DNA from: Gemmatimonas sp.
GTDB lineage: Bacteria; Gemmatimonadota; Gemmatimonadetes; Gemmatimonadales; Gemmatimonadaceae
Direction: 5' to 3'
DNA length: 59,513 nucleotides
NCBI GenBank assembly: GCA_013822425.1
Contig: PNKL01000015.1
Span: forward strand, 1-59,513
Shown: piece after piece, positions 17,998 through 30,000 of the stretch
Numbering within the stretch: the first letter of the stretch is position 1
Layout of the letters: each line of letters starts with the position of its first letter
Program-made: the position numbers and the translations under genes
The notes under the pieces: generated by a model
What the model was told of the DNA's origin: nothing
Database searches by the model: none
Seen by the model: only the letters and a program-made list of their open reading frames with translations

Positions 17998-18879
17998 TCA
18001 CCGTTCGAGCGCTTCGGGGATCATGATGAACAGCTGGGTGCCCGGCATGGGTGCCAGGTGGTCGCGGCGCACCACATCGTCGTCCCACTGCGGCACTTCG
18101 GCGACGCGCGCCGTGCCACTGCGGACCGCGAGCTTTCCCTTCCATTTGCGCAGGTAGCCGCGGATGCCCTTGAAGCCCTGCCCGCGACCCGGATCTGGGA
18201 ACCGGCTGGTCCCCTGGATGACGGCCGTCTCGAGGGCCACGCCGTCGTCCCACCGGTCGGTCAGCGGACGCCGGTTGCCGCTCTCCAGCGACTCGCGAAT
18301 GCCGACGCCCGCGTCACAGACGGCGATCTGCACCACGTGCCGTCCCATGCGCTTGCGGTAATTGTAGTTCTGCACGGCCACCCAGCCGCCCCGCCCGGCG
18401 TGTTCGACGATGTTCTGGCAGGCCTCCGAAAGCGCCATCGCAAATCCCATCACCGCACGCGACTCGAGATGGAGGTTGTGCGTGAGAATGTGGGCCGCCT
18501 TGTCCTTGATCCGCTCGACGACCTTGTGCACGTCGTCGCTGCGCGAGACCGGCGTGACCTCGAGCAGGGTCTGCGACTCGCGCTCCGGACCGCGCGCCGG
18601 CACCTTGCCCTTGATCTCGAACAGCTCGCCGGCGTAGTCGAAGAACCGCGCCCGCGACCAGTAGGACGACGTGTCGTCCCGCTCCGGCGGCATGAACTGC
18701 GGCTTCTCCGCGCGCGACTGCGCCAGCGTCAGCAGCGCCGTGAGCCCGTACGGCGACGCCCACGTCGTGTTGCGGGCGTCAATGAGGATGCGGGCATCCG
18801 CCGGCAGGGGGGCGAGCTGCTCCAGCACCTGCTCGAAGGTCTGGTCGTCCAGCGACGGCGGCACGGTGATGACGTTCAC
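17998..18879 (-). CDS. STAS-like/HATPase anti-sigma-type switch kinase
   Basis: 293 aa. The N-terminal 60 residues resemble a STAS half (DARILIDARNTTWASPYGL). The C-terminal domain (about 125-290) is a GHKL ATPase: N-box with E152 and N156 in ALSEACQNIVEHAG, G1 box DAGVGI at 189-194, and the glycine-rich lid GRGQGFKGIRGYL. Such domains phosphorylate STAS antagonists or sequester sigma factors. GTG 18879 overlaps the stop of the PfkB gene, and its own stop is followed at once by the STAS-wHTH gene. No sigma factor is encoded nearby. Confidence 0.78.
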   Translation of the reverse strand: MNVITVPPSLDDQTFEQVLEQLAPLPADARILIDARNTTWASPYGLTALLTLAQSRAEKPQFMPPERDDTSSYWSRARFFDYAGELFEIKGKVPARGPERESQTLLEVTPVSRSDDVHKVVERIKDKAAHILTHNLHLESRAVMGFAMALSEACQNIVEHAGRGGWVAVQNYNYRKRMGRHVVQIAVCDAGVGIRESLESGNRRPLTDRWDDGVALETAVIQGTSRFPDPGRGQGFKGIRGYLRKWKGKLAVRSGTARVAEVPQWDDDVVRRDHLAPMPGTQLFIMIPEALER

Positions 18880-19856
18880 GAGGGACTCAGCTCTCCACGA
18901 AGGAAATGCGCGAGCCCGGTGGCTCCGCGGTGCTCGACGTTGCGGGCGGCGGCGGCAATCGCCGCGCGCAGCGCATCGGTGATTATATCACCGGCGAGCA
19001 GCCGTGAGTAATAGGTAGCGCCGAACACGTCACCGCACCCGGTGGGATCCCCCTTGACGTGCACCTGTCCGGCGGTTGGCGCAAGCAGCGCGGTGCGGAG
19101 CGTGCCACCCGACGACGCGAGCGGCCGCGCCCCCGTGGCCCGGTCGGCGAGGCTCGCGAAATGCGCGGGGGCGAAGTAGACCGCGCCGCGCGGTCCCAGC
19201 GTCACCACCAGCGCCTGCACCCCGGCGGCCAGCGCCGTCGCCGCCAGCGCGAGGCCGTCGGGCGCCATCATCGAGAGCTCATCCTCGTTGACCTGGAGAA
19301 GGTCGAAGCATCGACACCAGTCTTCGACGCGGGGGAGGGGTTGGAGGGTGCGAAGTCCGGAGGGCTGCACGGCGAGCACCAGGGAGTGCAGGTCGCAGTA
19401 GATGGGGCCGCGAAAGTGCTGACGCAGCAGGGTCGCCGTCTCGAGGTCGAGTTCGAAGCCCGAAATCAGGTTCACGTAGAGCGCGTCGAGCCCGCCCAGC
19501 AGCGGCTGCAGCCCCTGCCAGGTCCATCCGGGCACGCCGCCGCTGAGGACCTCGCTGCGGCGCTCGTCGTCGATGTAGCGGAGTTCGACGCGGTTGTTGG
19601 GGTAGGGCACCGTGACCGGCGCGACGTCGTGGGCCACGCGCTTCAGGGTGGACAGGAAGGTGCGCGCTTCGCGCGCCAGATCCTCGCCGACCTTGACGAT
19701 GGGCACCAGCTCCCAGTCGTCGGGAAGCGCCGCATCGAAGCCGGCCAGCGCATACGTGATGCCGCCCCACTCCTGCACGGGGGCCGTCCGCACGTCACGA
19801 CCGTGAATGACGTCCCAGACGAAGGTGCCGAGAACGCCGACCCGGCGCTTGGTCAC
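18876..19856 (-). CDS. PfkB-family carbohydrate kinase
   Basis: 326 aa from GTG 19856, which overlaps the ROK gene's stop (GTGA). The family's C-terminal ATP/catalytic motif is seen as KGDPTGCGDVFGATYYSR, with Asp as general base, and the N-terminal GTFVWDVI matches the first glycine region. It phosphorylates a sugar or nucleoside hydroxyl with ATP; the substrate is not evident. It lies between a glucokinase-like ROK gene and a switch-kinase gene in a continuous operon. Confidence 0.82.
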   Translation of the reverse strand: MTKRRVGVLGTFVWDVIHGRDVRTAPVQEWGGITYALAGFDAALPDDWELVPIVKVGEDLAREARTFLSTLKRVAHDVAPVTVPYPNNRVELRYIDDERRSEVLSGGVPGWTWQGLQPLLGGLDALYVNLISGFELDLETATLLRQHFRGPIYCDLHSLVLAVQPSGLRTLQPLPRVEDWCRCFDLLQVNEDELSMMAPDGLALAATALAAGVQALVVTLGPRGAVYFAPAHFASLADRATGARPLASSGGTLRTALLAPTAGQVHVKGDPTGCGDVFGATYYSRLLAGDIITDALRAAIAAAARNVEHRGATGLAHFLRGELSPS

Positions 19857-20833
19857 GCCACCGGGTGCTCTTCGAGGAACGCCGCCACCGCGCCCACCAT
19901 GCCTGCGCTGCCGTCGAGGGAGCCCGGGACGATGCGGCAGGCCTCCACCGCCGGCTTGAACGCGCGGCGGCGCACCTCCGCGCGCAGCGGCACGAAGAGC
20001 GAATCCCCCGCCTGCGCCACCCCGCCGGCGAGCACCACCACGTCGGGATTGTAGACGTTGAGGACGTTGGCGACGCCGATCCCGAGGAATCGGGCGGTCT
20101 CTTTCACCACCTCGGAGGCGATCGCATCGCCCTGCTTCGACGCCTTGTAGACGATCGCCGCCGTCAACCTGGTGAGGTCGCCGCCGGCGAGTTCGTGCAG
20201 CAGCGACGGCTCGCCGTTGGCCACCGCCTCGCGTGCGCGCATCGCAATGGCAGGACCCGACGCGTACGCCTCGAGGCAGCCGTAGTTGCCACACCCGCAC
20301 CGGCGGCCGTTCGCCTCAATGGTCGTGTGGCCGATCTCGCCCGCCACGTCGCTCGCGCCGTGGAACAGCCGCCCGTCGAGAATCAGCCCGCCGCCGATCC
20401 CCGTCCCCAGCGTGAATCCTACCACATGACGCCCGCCCTTGGCGGCGCCGAGCCACCACTCGCCGAGCGTGGCGCAGTTGGCGTCATTGTCGAGCGTGGC
20501 CGGCAATCCGACCTCACGCGCCACGCGGTCGCGCAGTGGGAAGTCCGTCCAGCCAAGGTTCGGCGTGACGATCACCACGCCCCGCTCACGGTCCAGCGGA
20601 CCCGGACATCCGATGCCCACGCCCGCGAACTGCCCGCGTGTCGCTCCGGTCTCGCCTGTCACCGTGGCGATGGTCGTCTCGATCATGTCGCAGATCCGCT
20701 GCACCACCGCATCCGCGCCCAGGTCGGCGCGCGTCGGAAGCGTGTGCACGCCGATCTCACGGCTGCCGTCGGCCGGCATGGCGCCGACCACGAGGTTGGT
20801 GCCTCCGATGTCGACGCCGACGATGTAGCTCAT
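19853..20833 (-). CDS. ROK-family sugar kinase, probable glucokinase
   Basis: 326 aa. The N-terminal GVDIGGTNLVVG is the ATP phosphate-1 loop. LDNDANCATLGEWW carries the catalytic Asp. GHTTIEANGRRCGCGNYGC holds the ROK zinc motif (His plus three Cys), and LEAYASG follows as in bacterial glucokinases. No DNA-binding domain is present, so this is an enzyme rather than a repressor. It phosphorylates glucose or a close sugar at C6. It lies 12 bases downstream of the heptosyltransferase gene. Confidence 0.88.
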   Translation of the reverse strand: MSYIVGVDIGGTNLVVGAMPADGSREIGVHTLPTRADLGADAVVQRICDMIETTIATVTGETGATRGQFAGVGIGCPGPLDRERGVVIVTPNLGWTDFPLRDRVAREVGLPATLDNDANCATLGEWWLGAAKGGRHVVGFTLGTGIGGGLILDGRLFHGASDVAGEIGHTTIEANGRRCGCGNYGCLEAYASGPAIAMRAREAVANGEPSLLHELAGGDLTRLTAAIVYKASKQGDAIASEVVKETARFLGIGVANVLNVYNPDVVVLAGGVAQAGDSLFVPLRAEVRRRAFKPAVEACRIVPGSLDGSAGMVGAVAAFLEEHPVA

Positions 20834-20845
20834 AGGGTGCAGGGG

Positions 20846-21859
20846 TCAGGGAGCAGGGTGGTTGACCAGCAAATTGCGCACGCGCTCTGCCACCCGCGAG
20901 GGTTCGAGCGTGCGCATGCAGTCGAAATGCCCGAGCGGACACTCGCGCGGACCATGCGGATGGCAGGGACGGCAGCCCAGTCCCTCCACGCCGACGGACT
21001 CGGACTGCGGGGCGAGCGGGCCGAAACCGAACGCCGGCACCGTGGGGCCGAAGATCGTGATCGTGGGGGTGCCCACGCCGGATGCCAGGTGCGTCGGTGC
21101 CGAATCGTTGGCGACGAGGACGGCGCAGCGACCGATGAGTTCGGCGCTCGCCAGCAGCGAGAGCCGACCCGTGGCGTCCAGCACGCGCCCGGGTGCCGCC
21201 GAGGCGATGGTCTCCGCCAGGGCGGCGTCCTCACCGCTGCCGATCACCACGAACCGCGCCTCGTCGAGGGCGGCGACGAGGCCCGCGATGTGCGGCCAGC
21301 GCTTCGTTCCCCAGATGCTGCCCGGGGCAACGCCGACGATCGGGCCACCCGGCGGCAGGTCCCGCAGCAGCGCGTCCACCGCGGCGCGGTCGTCGTCAGA
21401 CGGGTAGAGGCGCGGGCGAATGACCTCGGGCGCTGGTGTCGCCGCCGCATCGCCCGCAGCGAGCCGCCAGAGCCGCTCGGCGTGGTGTGCGCTGCGTCGA
21501 AACGGCACGCGCTCCGTGTAGAGCGCCCGACCGGCCGAGGTGTCGAAGCCCACGCGGCGCGGGATGCGTGATGCGCGGGCAAGCACCGCGCTGCGCAGGG
21601 AGCCCTGCGCCAGGTATGCCACCTCGTAGCCGACGCCGCGCAAGTGCCGGGCGAGCCGCCGCAGGCTCATCACGCCCGCGTCGCGGCCTCGCTTGTCATA
21701 GACGATCAGCGTGCGAACCGACGGATTGCCCCGCAGAAGCGAGGCGCCCAGGGGTGTCACCACCATGTCCACCGGGCCGTGCTCGGCCAGCGACGCGACA
21801 AGCGGCGTGGTCAGGACGGTGTCGCCGAGGAACGACGTCTGGATGACAAGGGCGGGCAC
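20846..21859 (-). CDS. ADP-heptose:LPS heptosyltransferase (WaaF-like, GT9)
   Basis: 337 aa, starting at GTG 21859. Glycosyltransferase family 9 features are clear: N-terminal IQTSFLGDTVLTTPL and VGVAPGSIWGTKRWP, and the C-terminal nucleotide-binding VANDSAPTHLASGVGTPTITIFGPT. The family adds L-glycero-D-manno-heptose to the inner core of lipopolysaccharide on the cytoplasmic face of the inner membrane. It heads the long minus-strand operon; 317 bases of repeat-bearing DNA separate it from lepA. Confidence 0.9.
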   Translation of the reverse strand: MPALVIQTSFLGDTVLTTPLVASLAEHGPVDMVVTPLGASLLRGNPSVRTLIVYDKRGRDAGVMSLRRLARHLRGVGYEVAYLAQGSLRSAVLARASRIPRRVGFDTSAGRALYTERVPFRRSAHHAERLWRLAAGDAAATPAPEVIRPRLYPSDDDRAAVDALLRDLPPGGPIVGVAPGSIWGTKRWPHIAGLVAALDEARFVVIGSGEDAALAETIASAAPGRVLDATGRLSLLASAELIGRCAVLVANDSAPTHLASGVGTPTITIFGPTVPAFGFGPLAPQSESVGVEGLGCRPCHPHGPRECPLGHFDCMRTLEPSRVAERVRNLLVNHPAP

Positions 21860-22176
21860 GGTGGAAAACTAGCGACTGCTGGGAGGGCGTGCGACCAACG
21901 GAACTGGAACAGACTTACCACGGATGACACGGAATGAGGACGGAGGAACACGGATCCTGCTTTGAGGGGTTCTCCCAATGCCCGATCCGTGTTCCTCCAC
22001 CAATTTCCGTAAAATCCGTGGTAGGCAGTTGCGGTATGCCCACGCACGCGACACCCCCCAGCGATTGGCGATACGGACGATTGGCGACCCGCCGCGCCCT
22101 CCGCAGCCAATCGCCAATCGTGATCCTCCATCGTGATCCGTTATCGAAATCCTGAGTCCAAATCCTCAGTCGCCGT
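21860..22176. repeat. Gene-free stretch with repeat B3 followed by A2
   Basis: No gene is seen between the heptosyltransferase start and the lepA stop. Bases 21918-22021 form a nested inverted repeat of family B. CCACGGAT at 21918-21925 pairs with 22014-22021, and a perfect 15-bp stem pairs 21942-21956 with 21984-21998. Downstream lie AATCGCCAATCG-type units leading into the 25-base family A core at 22148-22172, which ends 4 bases before the lepA stop. The only place here where both families meet. Confidence 0.8.
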
Positions 22177-23997
<1,821 letters not shown>

Positions 23998-24312
23998 GAA
24001 AGTTAGCCAGATGGCACGCCCGATCCAAGGTGAACCGGCCGAGCTTTGCGAGGCGAGCGGGCCTTTTTCACCACGGAGCACACGGAGGAAGAACCGGAGG
24101 ACCACGGAGTACTACAATGGGGGAACAGCGTACGCCACGCAGGCGTCGGCGTTGCGCGCTGTCTTTAACCCCAGTAGTTGCAGTACTCCGTGGCCCTCGG
24201 CTGTTCCGTGTGCTCCGTGGTGAAGGAGTCATCGGATCCGAGGTGAAAGAGTCATCGGATGCACGCCGAACCCCGCGTTTTGGTGCGCGACCGCGTACTA
24301 TTACATCGCGAC
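23998..24312. repeat. Divergent intergenic region carrying repeat B1
   Basis: Between the lepA start and the DUF58 gene start lies a family B element. A perfect 20-bp outer stem pairs 24067-24086 with 24205-24224 (arms read TTCACCACGGAGCACACGGA and its complement). An inner 12-bp stem pairs 24102-24113 with 24182-24193. The rest shows no gene. Because both flanking genes point away, their promoters must lie in or beside this element. Confidence 0.8.
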
Positions 24313-25230
24313 ATGACAGGCCCGTCCAACTCGCAGCGCCCTGAACTCCTCGATCCCGCCCAGCTCAATGCGCTCGGCGGGCTGGAGATTCGTGCGCGCT
24401 GGGTGGTCGAGGGCTTCCTCACCGGACTGCATCGGTCGCGCAAGAAGGGCTTCTCGGTGGAGTTCGCCGAACACCGCCCGTACATGCCCGGCGACGACCT
24501 CCGGTACATGGACTGGAAGATGGCCGCCCGCGCCGACAAGTGGCTCATCAAGCTCTTCGAGGAGGAAACCAACCTCCGGGCCACCATCGTTCTCGACGTC
24601 TCGAAGTCCATGCACTGGACGGGCTCGCCGGTACGCCTCACGAAGCACGCGTACGCCGAAACACTGGTCGCCGCGGTTTCGCTGCTGCTGATCAAGCAGC
24701 GTGACGCCGTGGGGCTCGTCCGGTTCGATGACGACGTGCGCACGGTCCTGCCGCCGCGGTCGCGCGACCTGCATTTCCGGCGCATACTCGCGGCGCTCTC
24801 GGAACCCGGGGCGGGGGCAGGGAGCGATGCCCCGGGAGCGTTGATGCGCGCCGCGCGCCTCGTGCCGCGCCCGGGCATGGTGATCATCGTCTCCGACCTC
24901 CTGCTCGATGCCGACGAGACCATCAAGGCGATCCAGGTGCTGCGCGGTGCGGGACATCAGGTGACGGTGCTGCACCTGCTCGATCCGGCGGAGCGCGACC
25001 TGTCGGTGCAGGGCGCCGAACTGGTCTTCGTCGACACGGAGACGGGCCGCGAGGTCGAGGCCACTGTGGGCGACGTCCGCGCGGCATACCGCGCCACGGT
25101 GGATGAGGCAATCGGTGAGTGGCGGTCGCGCCTCGCCGGCGCGGGCGCGTCCTATGAGCCGATCTACACCGATGCGCCCTTCGTGGTGCCGGTGCGGCGC
25201 GCCTTCCTCTCCCGCCAGCGCCTGCCGTGA
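24313..25230 (+). CDS. DUF58 / von Willebrand A-like protein
   Basis: 305 aa from ATG 24313. The DUF58 core is recognised by EFAEHRPYMPGDDLRYMDWK and LFEEETNLRATIVLDVSKSMHW. The last part has DxSxS, the metal-ion-dependent adhesion site of a vWA-like fold. No membrane segment is seen. Such proteins usually sit with MoxR AAA ATPases and BatA/BatB in envelope-stress or chaperone operons; the MoxR partner is not in this window. Its stop overlaps the next gene (GTGA). Confidence 0.85.
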   Translation: MTGPSNSQRPELLDPAQLNALGGLEIRARWVVEGFLTGLHRSRKKGFSVEFAEHRPYMPGDDLRYMDWKMAARADKWLIKLFEEETNLRATIVLDVSKSMHWTGSPVRLTKHAYAETLVAAVSLLLIKQRDAVGLVRFDDDVRTVLPPRSRDLHFRRILAALSEPGAGAGSDAPGALMRAARLVPRPGMVIIVSDLLLDADETIKAIQVLRGAGHQVTVLHLLDPAERDLSVQGAELVFVDTETGREVEATVGDVRAAYRATVDEAIGEWRSRLAGAGASYEPIYTDAPFVVPVRRAFLSRQRLP

Positions 25231-27032
25231 GCCTGCTTGCGCCCCTCGCGCTCCTGCTCGGCCTCGCCGCGGCGGTGCCGCTCTGGCTGCATCTGCGCCG
25301 CCGCAAGGTCGAGATGCGACTCGACTTTCCCGCCGTGCGCTATTTGCTGCGCGCGGAGCAGGAGCACGCGCGCGAGCTCAAGGCGCGCAACGCCCTGCTG
25401 ATGTTCCTGCGCGTCGCCATCGTCCTGCTGATCGCGCTTGCTGCCGCCCGCCCGCTCGCGCGGCTCGGCGGGACCGGCCACGGGCCGACGGCGATGGCCG
25501 TGGTGCTGGACAACTCGATGAGCACCGGCGCGGTGGTGGACGGGCGGTCGGTGCTCGCCGGGTTGCAGGAGGTCGTGCGCGACGTGATGGACCCGGCGCG
25601 CCCGAGCGACCGACTCTGGCTCGTGACGGCCGACGGTGCCGTCACGGGCGGTTCGGCCTCGGCGCTCGTCACGGCGGTGGATCGCGTAGTGCCGCTGGCC
25701 GGCGCCGGCGACCTGGCCACCGCCGTGCGCGCGGGATCGGCCGTCGCGAGTGGCGCGGGCCTGCCAACGGCACGCGTGGTGGTCGTCACCGACGGACAGG
25801 CGAGCGCCTGGCCCGTGCGGCTGCCGGCGCCATCGGCGCCCATGGTGCTGTATGCCCCCCCCACGCCGCCGCCGGCCAACCGCGCGGTGACACGCGTCGT
25901 GACCGATCCGCCGCACTGGGCGCCGCGCGGTACGTTGCGCGCCACGGTGCTCGCGCGCGAACCCGTCGCCTGGCGTGTTGCCCTCGGCAGCGCTACGCTC
26001 GCGCGCGGCACCGTCACCGGCGGCGGCACCATCGAGACGGGCGCCACGCCCGCCGCGCGCGGCTGGACGTCGGGCCTCGTGGAACTGCCGCCGGACGAAC
26101 TGCGCGCCGACGACGTACGTGCGTTTGCGCTGCATGTCGGCGCGGCGCCCGCCGCACGCGCGGAGGCCGCGGCCGGTCCATTTGTGCGGACGGCGCTCGC
26201 GGCGCTTGCCGCCGACGGCCGCGTCAGCGACGGACCGGGCGTCACCATCAGGAGCGCAGAAAATGCGGGCGCCCTTCCGGCGCTCCTCGCTGCCCCGGCA
26301 GATCCCGCGCGCGTGGCGCTCGCCAACCGCGCGCTTGAGCGCGCACGCATTCCGTGGCGACTTGGCGAACGCCGTGCCGGACCCGTGCAGCTTCGCGGCG
26401 ACGGACTCGACGGGGCCACCGTCCAGCGCTACTACGCCCTGCAGCCGGTCGGCTCTGCAATCGCCGACACGCTGGTCCGCGCCGGTGTGGAGCCGGTGAT
26501 CGTTGCCGGCGAGGGCTGGGTGCTCGTCGCCTTCGCGTTCGACCCGGCCGATACCGACCTGCCGCTGCGCGCGTCGTTCCTGCCATGGCTCGACCGCACC
26601 ATCGCGCGGCGGCTGGCCGCCGACGCGGGGCCGGTGCTCGACGCGGCCCCGTCGTCATGGGTGGCGCGTCCCTCGTGGGCGACGGGACTCGAAGCGAGCG
26701 ACGGCACCGTGCAGGCGGTGCAAGGTGCGCGGTTCCGCGCGCCAGCCGCCGCCGGGGTCTACTTCCTCCGGCGCGGCGCCGAGCGCGCCGGCGCCGTCGT
26801 CGTCGCGTCGGAGGGCGCCGAGTCGGTGCTCGACCGCGTGCGTGCGACAGCCATCGCGTCGCGATTCGCCGGGCGCGAGGTGGATGGCGTGGACGATGTC
26901 GCGCAGCTCACGGCGCGGGCCTGGTCCGGCGACTCGCCGCGCCCCGTCCTCGCGGGGCTCGTGTTGGGTGCGCTGCTCCTGCTTGCCGCCGAGACCTGGT
27001 TGTCACGTCGCGACGACGCGGACACGGCCTGA
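25227..27032 (+). CDS. BatA-like membrane protein with vWA domain
   Basis: 601 aa from GTG 25227. Two N-terminal membrane segments (about 3-20 and 57-76) flank a LRRRKVEMRLDFPAVRYL linker typical of the BatA N-terminal region. A vWA-like domain follows with VLDNSMS as its metal site. The long C-terminal half is an alanine/arginine-rich periplasmic region, and a last membrane helix lies about 570-590. It is translationally coupled to DUF58 and 3 bases from mfd. Role: probably envelope integrity or aerotolerance as in Bat operons; this is by family only. Confidence 0.8.
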   Translation: MSLLAPLALLLGLAAAVPLWLHLRRRKVEMRLDFPAVRYLLRAEQEHARELKARNALLMFLRVAIVLLIALAAARPLARLGGTGHGPTAMAVVLDNSMSTGAVVDGRSVLAGLQEVVRDVMDPARPSDRLWLVTADGAVTGGSASALVTAVDRVVPLAGAGDLATAVRAGSAVASGAGLPTARVVVVTDGQASAWPVRLPAPSAPMVLYAPPTPPPANRAVTRVVTDPPHWAPRGTLRATVLAREPVAWRVALGSATLARGTVTGGGTIETGATPAARGWTSGLVELPPDELRADDVRAFALHVGAAPAARAEAAAGPFVRTALAALAADGRVSDGPGVTIRSAENAGALPALLAAPADPARVALANRALERARIPWRLGERRAGPVQLRGDGLDGATVQRYYALQPVGSAIADTLVRAGVEPVIVAGEGWVLVAFAFDPADTDLPLRASFLPWLDRTIARRLAADAGPVLDAAPSSWVARPSWATGLEASDGTVQAVQGARFRAPAAAGVYFLRRGAERAGAVVVASEGAESVLDRVRATAIASRFAGREVDGVDDVAQLTARAWSGDSPRPVLAGLVLGALLLLAAETWLSRRDDADTA

Positions 27033-27035
27033 GAC

Positions 27036-30000
27036 ATGGCACTCCCGCTGCTGCTCGATCGCTTCACCGCGCTGCCGCAGTTCCAGGTGCTGCGCGCGCG
27101 CGCGCCGCGCGCCGGCGAGATGCTCCCCGTCGCCGGGCTCGCAGGATCGAGTGATGCGCTGCTGGTGGCCGCGATCGCCGTCGAGGCGCCCAACCGGCTG
27201 CACATCGTCATCGCCGACCAGGTGCCGGAAGCCGAACGCTGGCTCGCCGACCTCGAGGCCATTGTCGGCGAGGGGCTCGTGGCGCTGTATCCGTCGCGCG
27301 AAGGCTTCGGCGAGGTGGAGCCGCACGCCGAAGTGGCCGGCGAGCGCGTCGAGACGCTGGAACGGTTGAGCCGCGGGCAGGTGCGCATCCTCGTCACCAC
27401 GGTGCGTGCCGTGCAGGAACGCACGCGCCTGCCGTACGCACTCGCCGAGGCACGGCTGGAACTCGCGCGCGGCGCCACGTGGCGGCTGGAGGAACTCGCC
27501 GCGCATCTCGCGCGCATCGGCTTCGAGCGCGCCGAGATGGTGGAGGACGTCGCGCAGTTCTCCGTGCGCGGCGGCATCGTGGACGTCTACGGCTTCGGTA
27601 TGACGGCTCCAGTGCGCCTCGAGTTCTGGGGCGATGAGCTGGTCGAGATGCGGGAGTTCGACCTGTCGTCCCAGCGCACCACACGTGCCGTGGAGAAGGT
27701 CGTCGTGTTGCCGTTTGAATCCGGGCACGGCGAGGCGAGGACGGCAAAGGGCGGGGCGCCAGAGGAATCGGCCGGCGTGGGCCCGCGCACCACGCTCGTG
27801 GAACTGTGGCCGCCCGACTCGCTGGTGATCATGCCCGAAGGTGTGCATGTGGAGCCCGAGCTGCGACGCACGTGGGACGAAGCGGCGCACCATCTCGACC
27901 TCGCGCGCCGTCGCGGCGAGGACGCGGCCGCGCGCGACGACCTGCTCCAACCGCCCAAGGTCGCCGAGAGCGGCCTGCGGCGCTTCGCCGCTCTCGCCAT
28001 CGTGCCCACCGTTGAGGGCGACGCGGGGGTGCGCTTCCCGCTGCGGCCACCGGAGCCCATCGAGCGCGACATGGCGCGGCTGCGCGCCGTCGTGGCTGAC
28101 GGCACGCCCACCGTGATCCTCTGCGATAACGCCGGCCAGGCTGAACGACTCGAGGAACTGCTCTCGGCCACCGGACGTGAGGCGCTGCCGGCGCTGTCCA
28201 TCGGCGTGCTGGGCGGCGGCTTCGTGATTCCGCCGCGCGCGCATCCCGACGGCCTGCGTGTCCTCACCGACCACGAGATCTTCCGGCGCGACCGGCGCAT
28301 CCGCCGCGCGCGGCGATATGCCGCGGGAACCGCACTCGAACTCGTCGGTGCCCTCAAGCCCGGCGATTTCGTGGTGCACCTGGAGCACGGCGTCGGCATC
28401 TACCGCGGCATGGAGACCATCTTCGTCGGCGAGAGCACTGTCGAGGTGGTCGTCATCGAGTACGAGGGGGGCGACCGGCTCAACGTCCCGCTCTATCGCA
28501 TCGACCAGGTGGAGCGGTTCCGCCACGCCACGGACCTCTCCGACGACGCGCCCCCGCCGCGGCTCCACCGGCTGGGCGGCAAGAAGTGGGCGCAGCAGCG
28601 CGACCGCACGCGTGCGGCGATTCGCGAGATGACGCAGGAACTGCTCGAGCTCTATGCACGCCGCCACATCGCGCACCGGCCGCCGCACCATCCCGACGGT
28701 GCCTGGCAGAAGCAGCTCGAGAGCTCGTTCCTGTTCGAGGACACCCCCGACCAACTCCGCGCCACGCTGGATGTGAAGCGCGACATGGAGGCGACGCGCC
28801 CCATGGACCGCCTGTTGGTGGGCGACGTCGGCTACGGCAAGACGGAAATCGCGGTGCGTGCCGCGTTCAAGGCGGTGCAGAGCGGGCGGCAGGTTGCCGT
28901 GCTGGTGCCGACAACGATTCTCGCCGAGCAGCACGCGCGCACCTTTGGCGAGCGGCTCGCCGATTTTCCGGTCAAGGTCGCCGTGCTCTCCCGTTTCCAG
29001 ACGACCAGGCAGCAGAAGGCAGAGCTCGCCGAGTTGAAAGCCGGCACCGTGGACATCGTCATTGGCACGCACCGCCTGCTTTCACCAGACGTCGAATTCC
29101 GCCAGCTCGGCCTCATCATCGTGGACGAGGAGCACCGCTTCGGCGTGAAGCACAAGGAACGGCTCAAGCAACTCAAGCTCGAGACCGACGTGCTGACGCT
29201 CACCGCCACGCCGATCCCGCGCACGCTCCACCAGGCACTCGCCGGCCTGCGCGACCTGACGCTGATGCAGACACCGCCGCGCGACCGTTCGCCGGTGCTC
29301 ACCTTCCTCGAACCGTGGGACGACGGCCTGCTGGAGGAAGGGATCGCACGTGAACTCGATCGTGGCGGGCAGGTCTTCGTCGTGCACAACCGCATCGAGA
29401 CCATTGAGGCGGTAGCCGACCACCTGCGGCGTCTCATCCCGCGCGCCCGCGTCGAGGTGGGGCACGGCCAGCTGCGCGAGCGCGACCTCGAGCAGGTGAT
29501 GGCGCGCTTCGTGCGCGGCGAGGTGGACGTGCTCGTCAGCACCATGATCGTGGAGAGCGGCCTCGACGTCCCCAACGCGAACACGATGTTCGTGAGCCGC
29601 GCCGACCGGTTCGGGCTCGCCCAGCTCTACCAGCTGCGCGGGCGCGTGGGGCGCTCGCACCGCCGCGCCTACTGCTACCTGCTGGTGCCGGACACGCAGG
29701 TGGACCTCGACGCCGAGCGCCGCCTCAAGGTGCTCGAACATCACACCGAGCTGGGCGCCGGCTACCACGTCGCGCTCAAGGACCTCGAACTGCGCGGCGC
29801 CGGCAACCTGCTGGGGCCCGAGCAGTCGGGCTTCGTGCACGCCGTCGGCTTCGACCTCTACCTGCGCATGCTCGAGGAAACGGTCCAGCGCGTCCAGCGG
29901 GGCGCGAATGCGCCGCCGCCCCCGCCGGCCGATGTGGCCATGGACGTGCCGTGCTTCCTGCCGGACGACTTCATCGCCTCGGCAGACGCCAAGCTCGACC

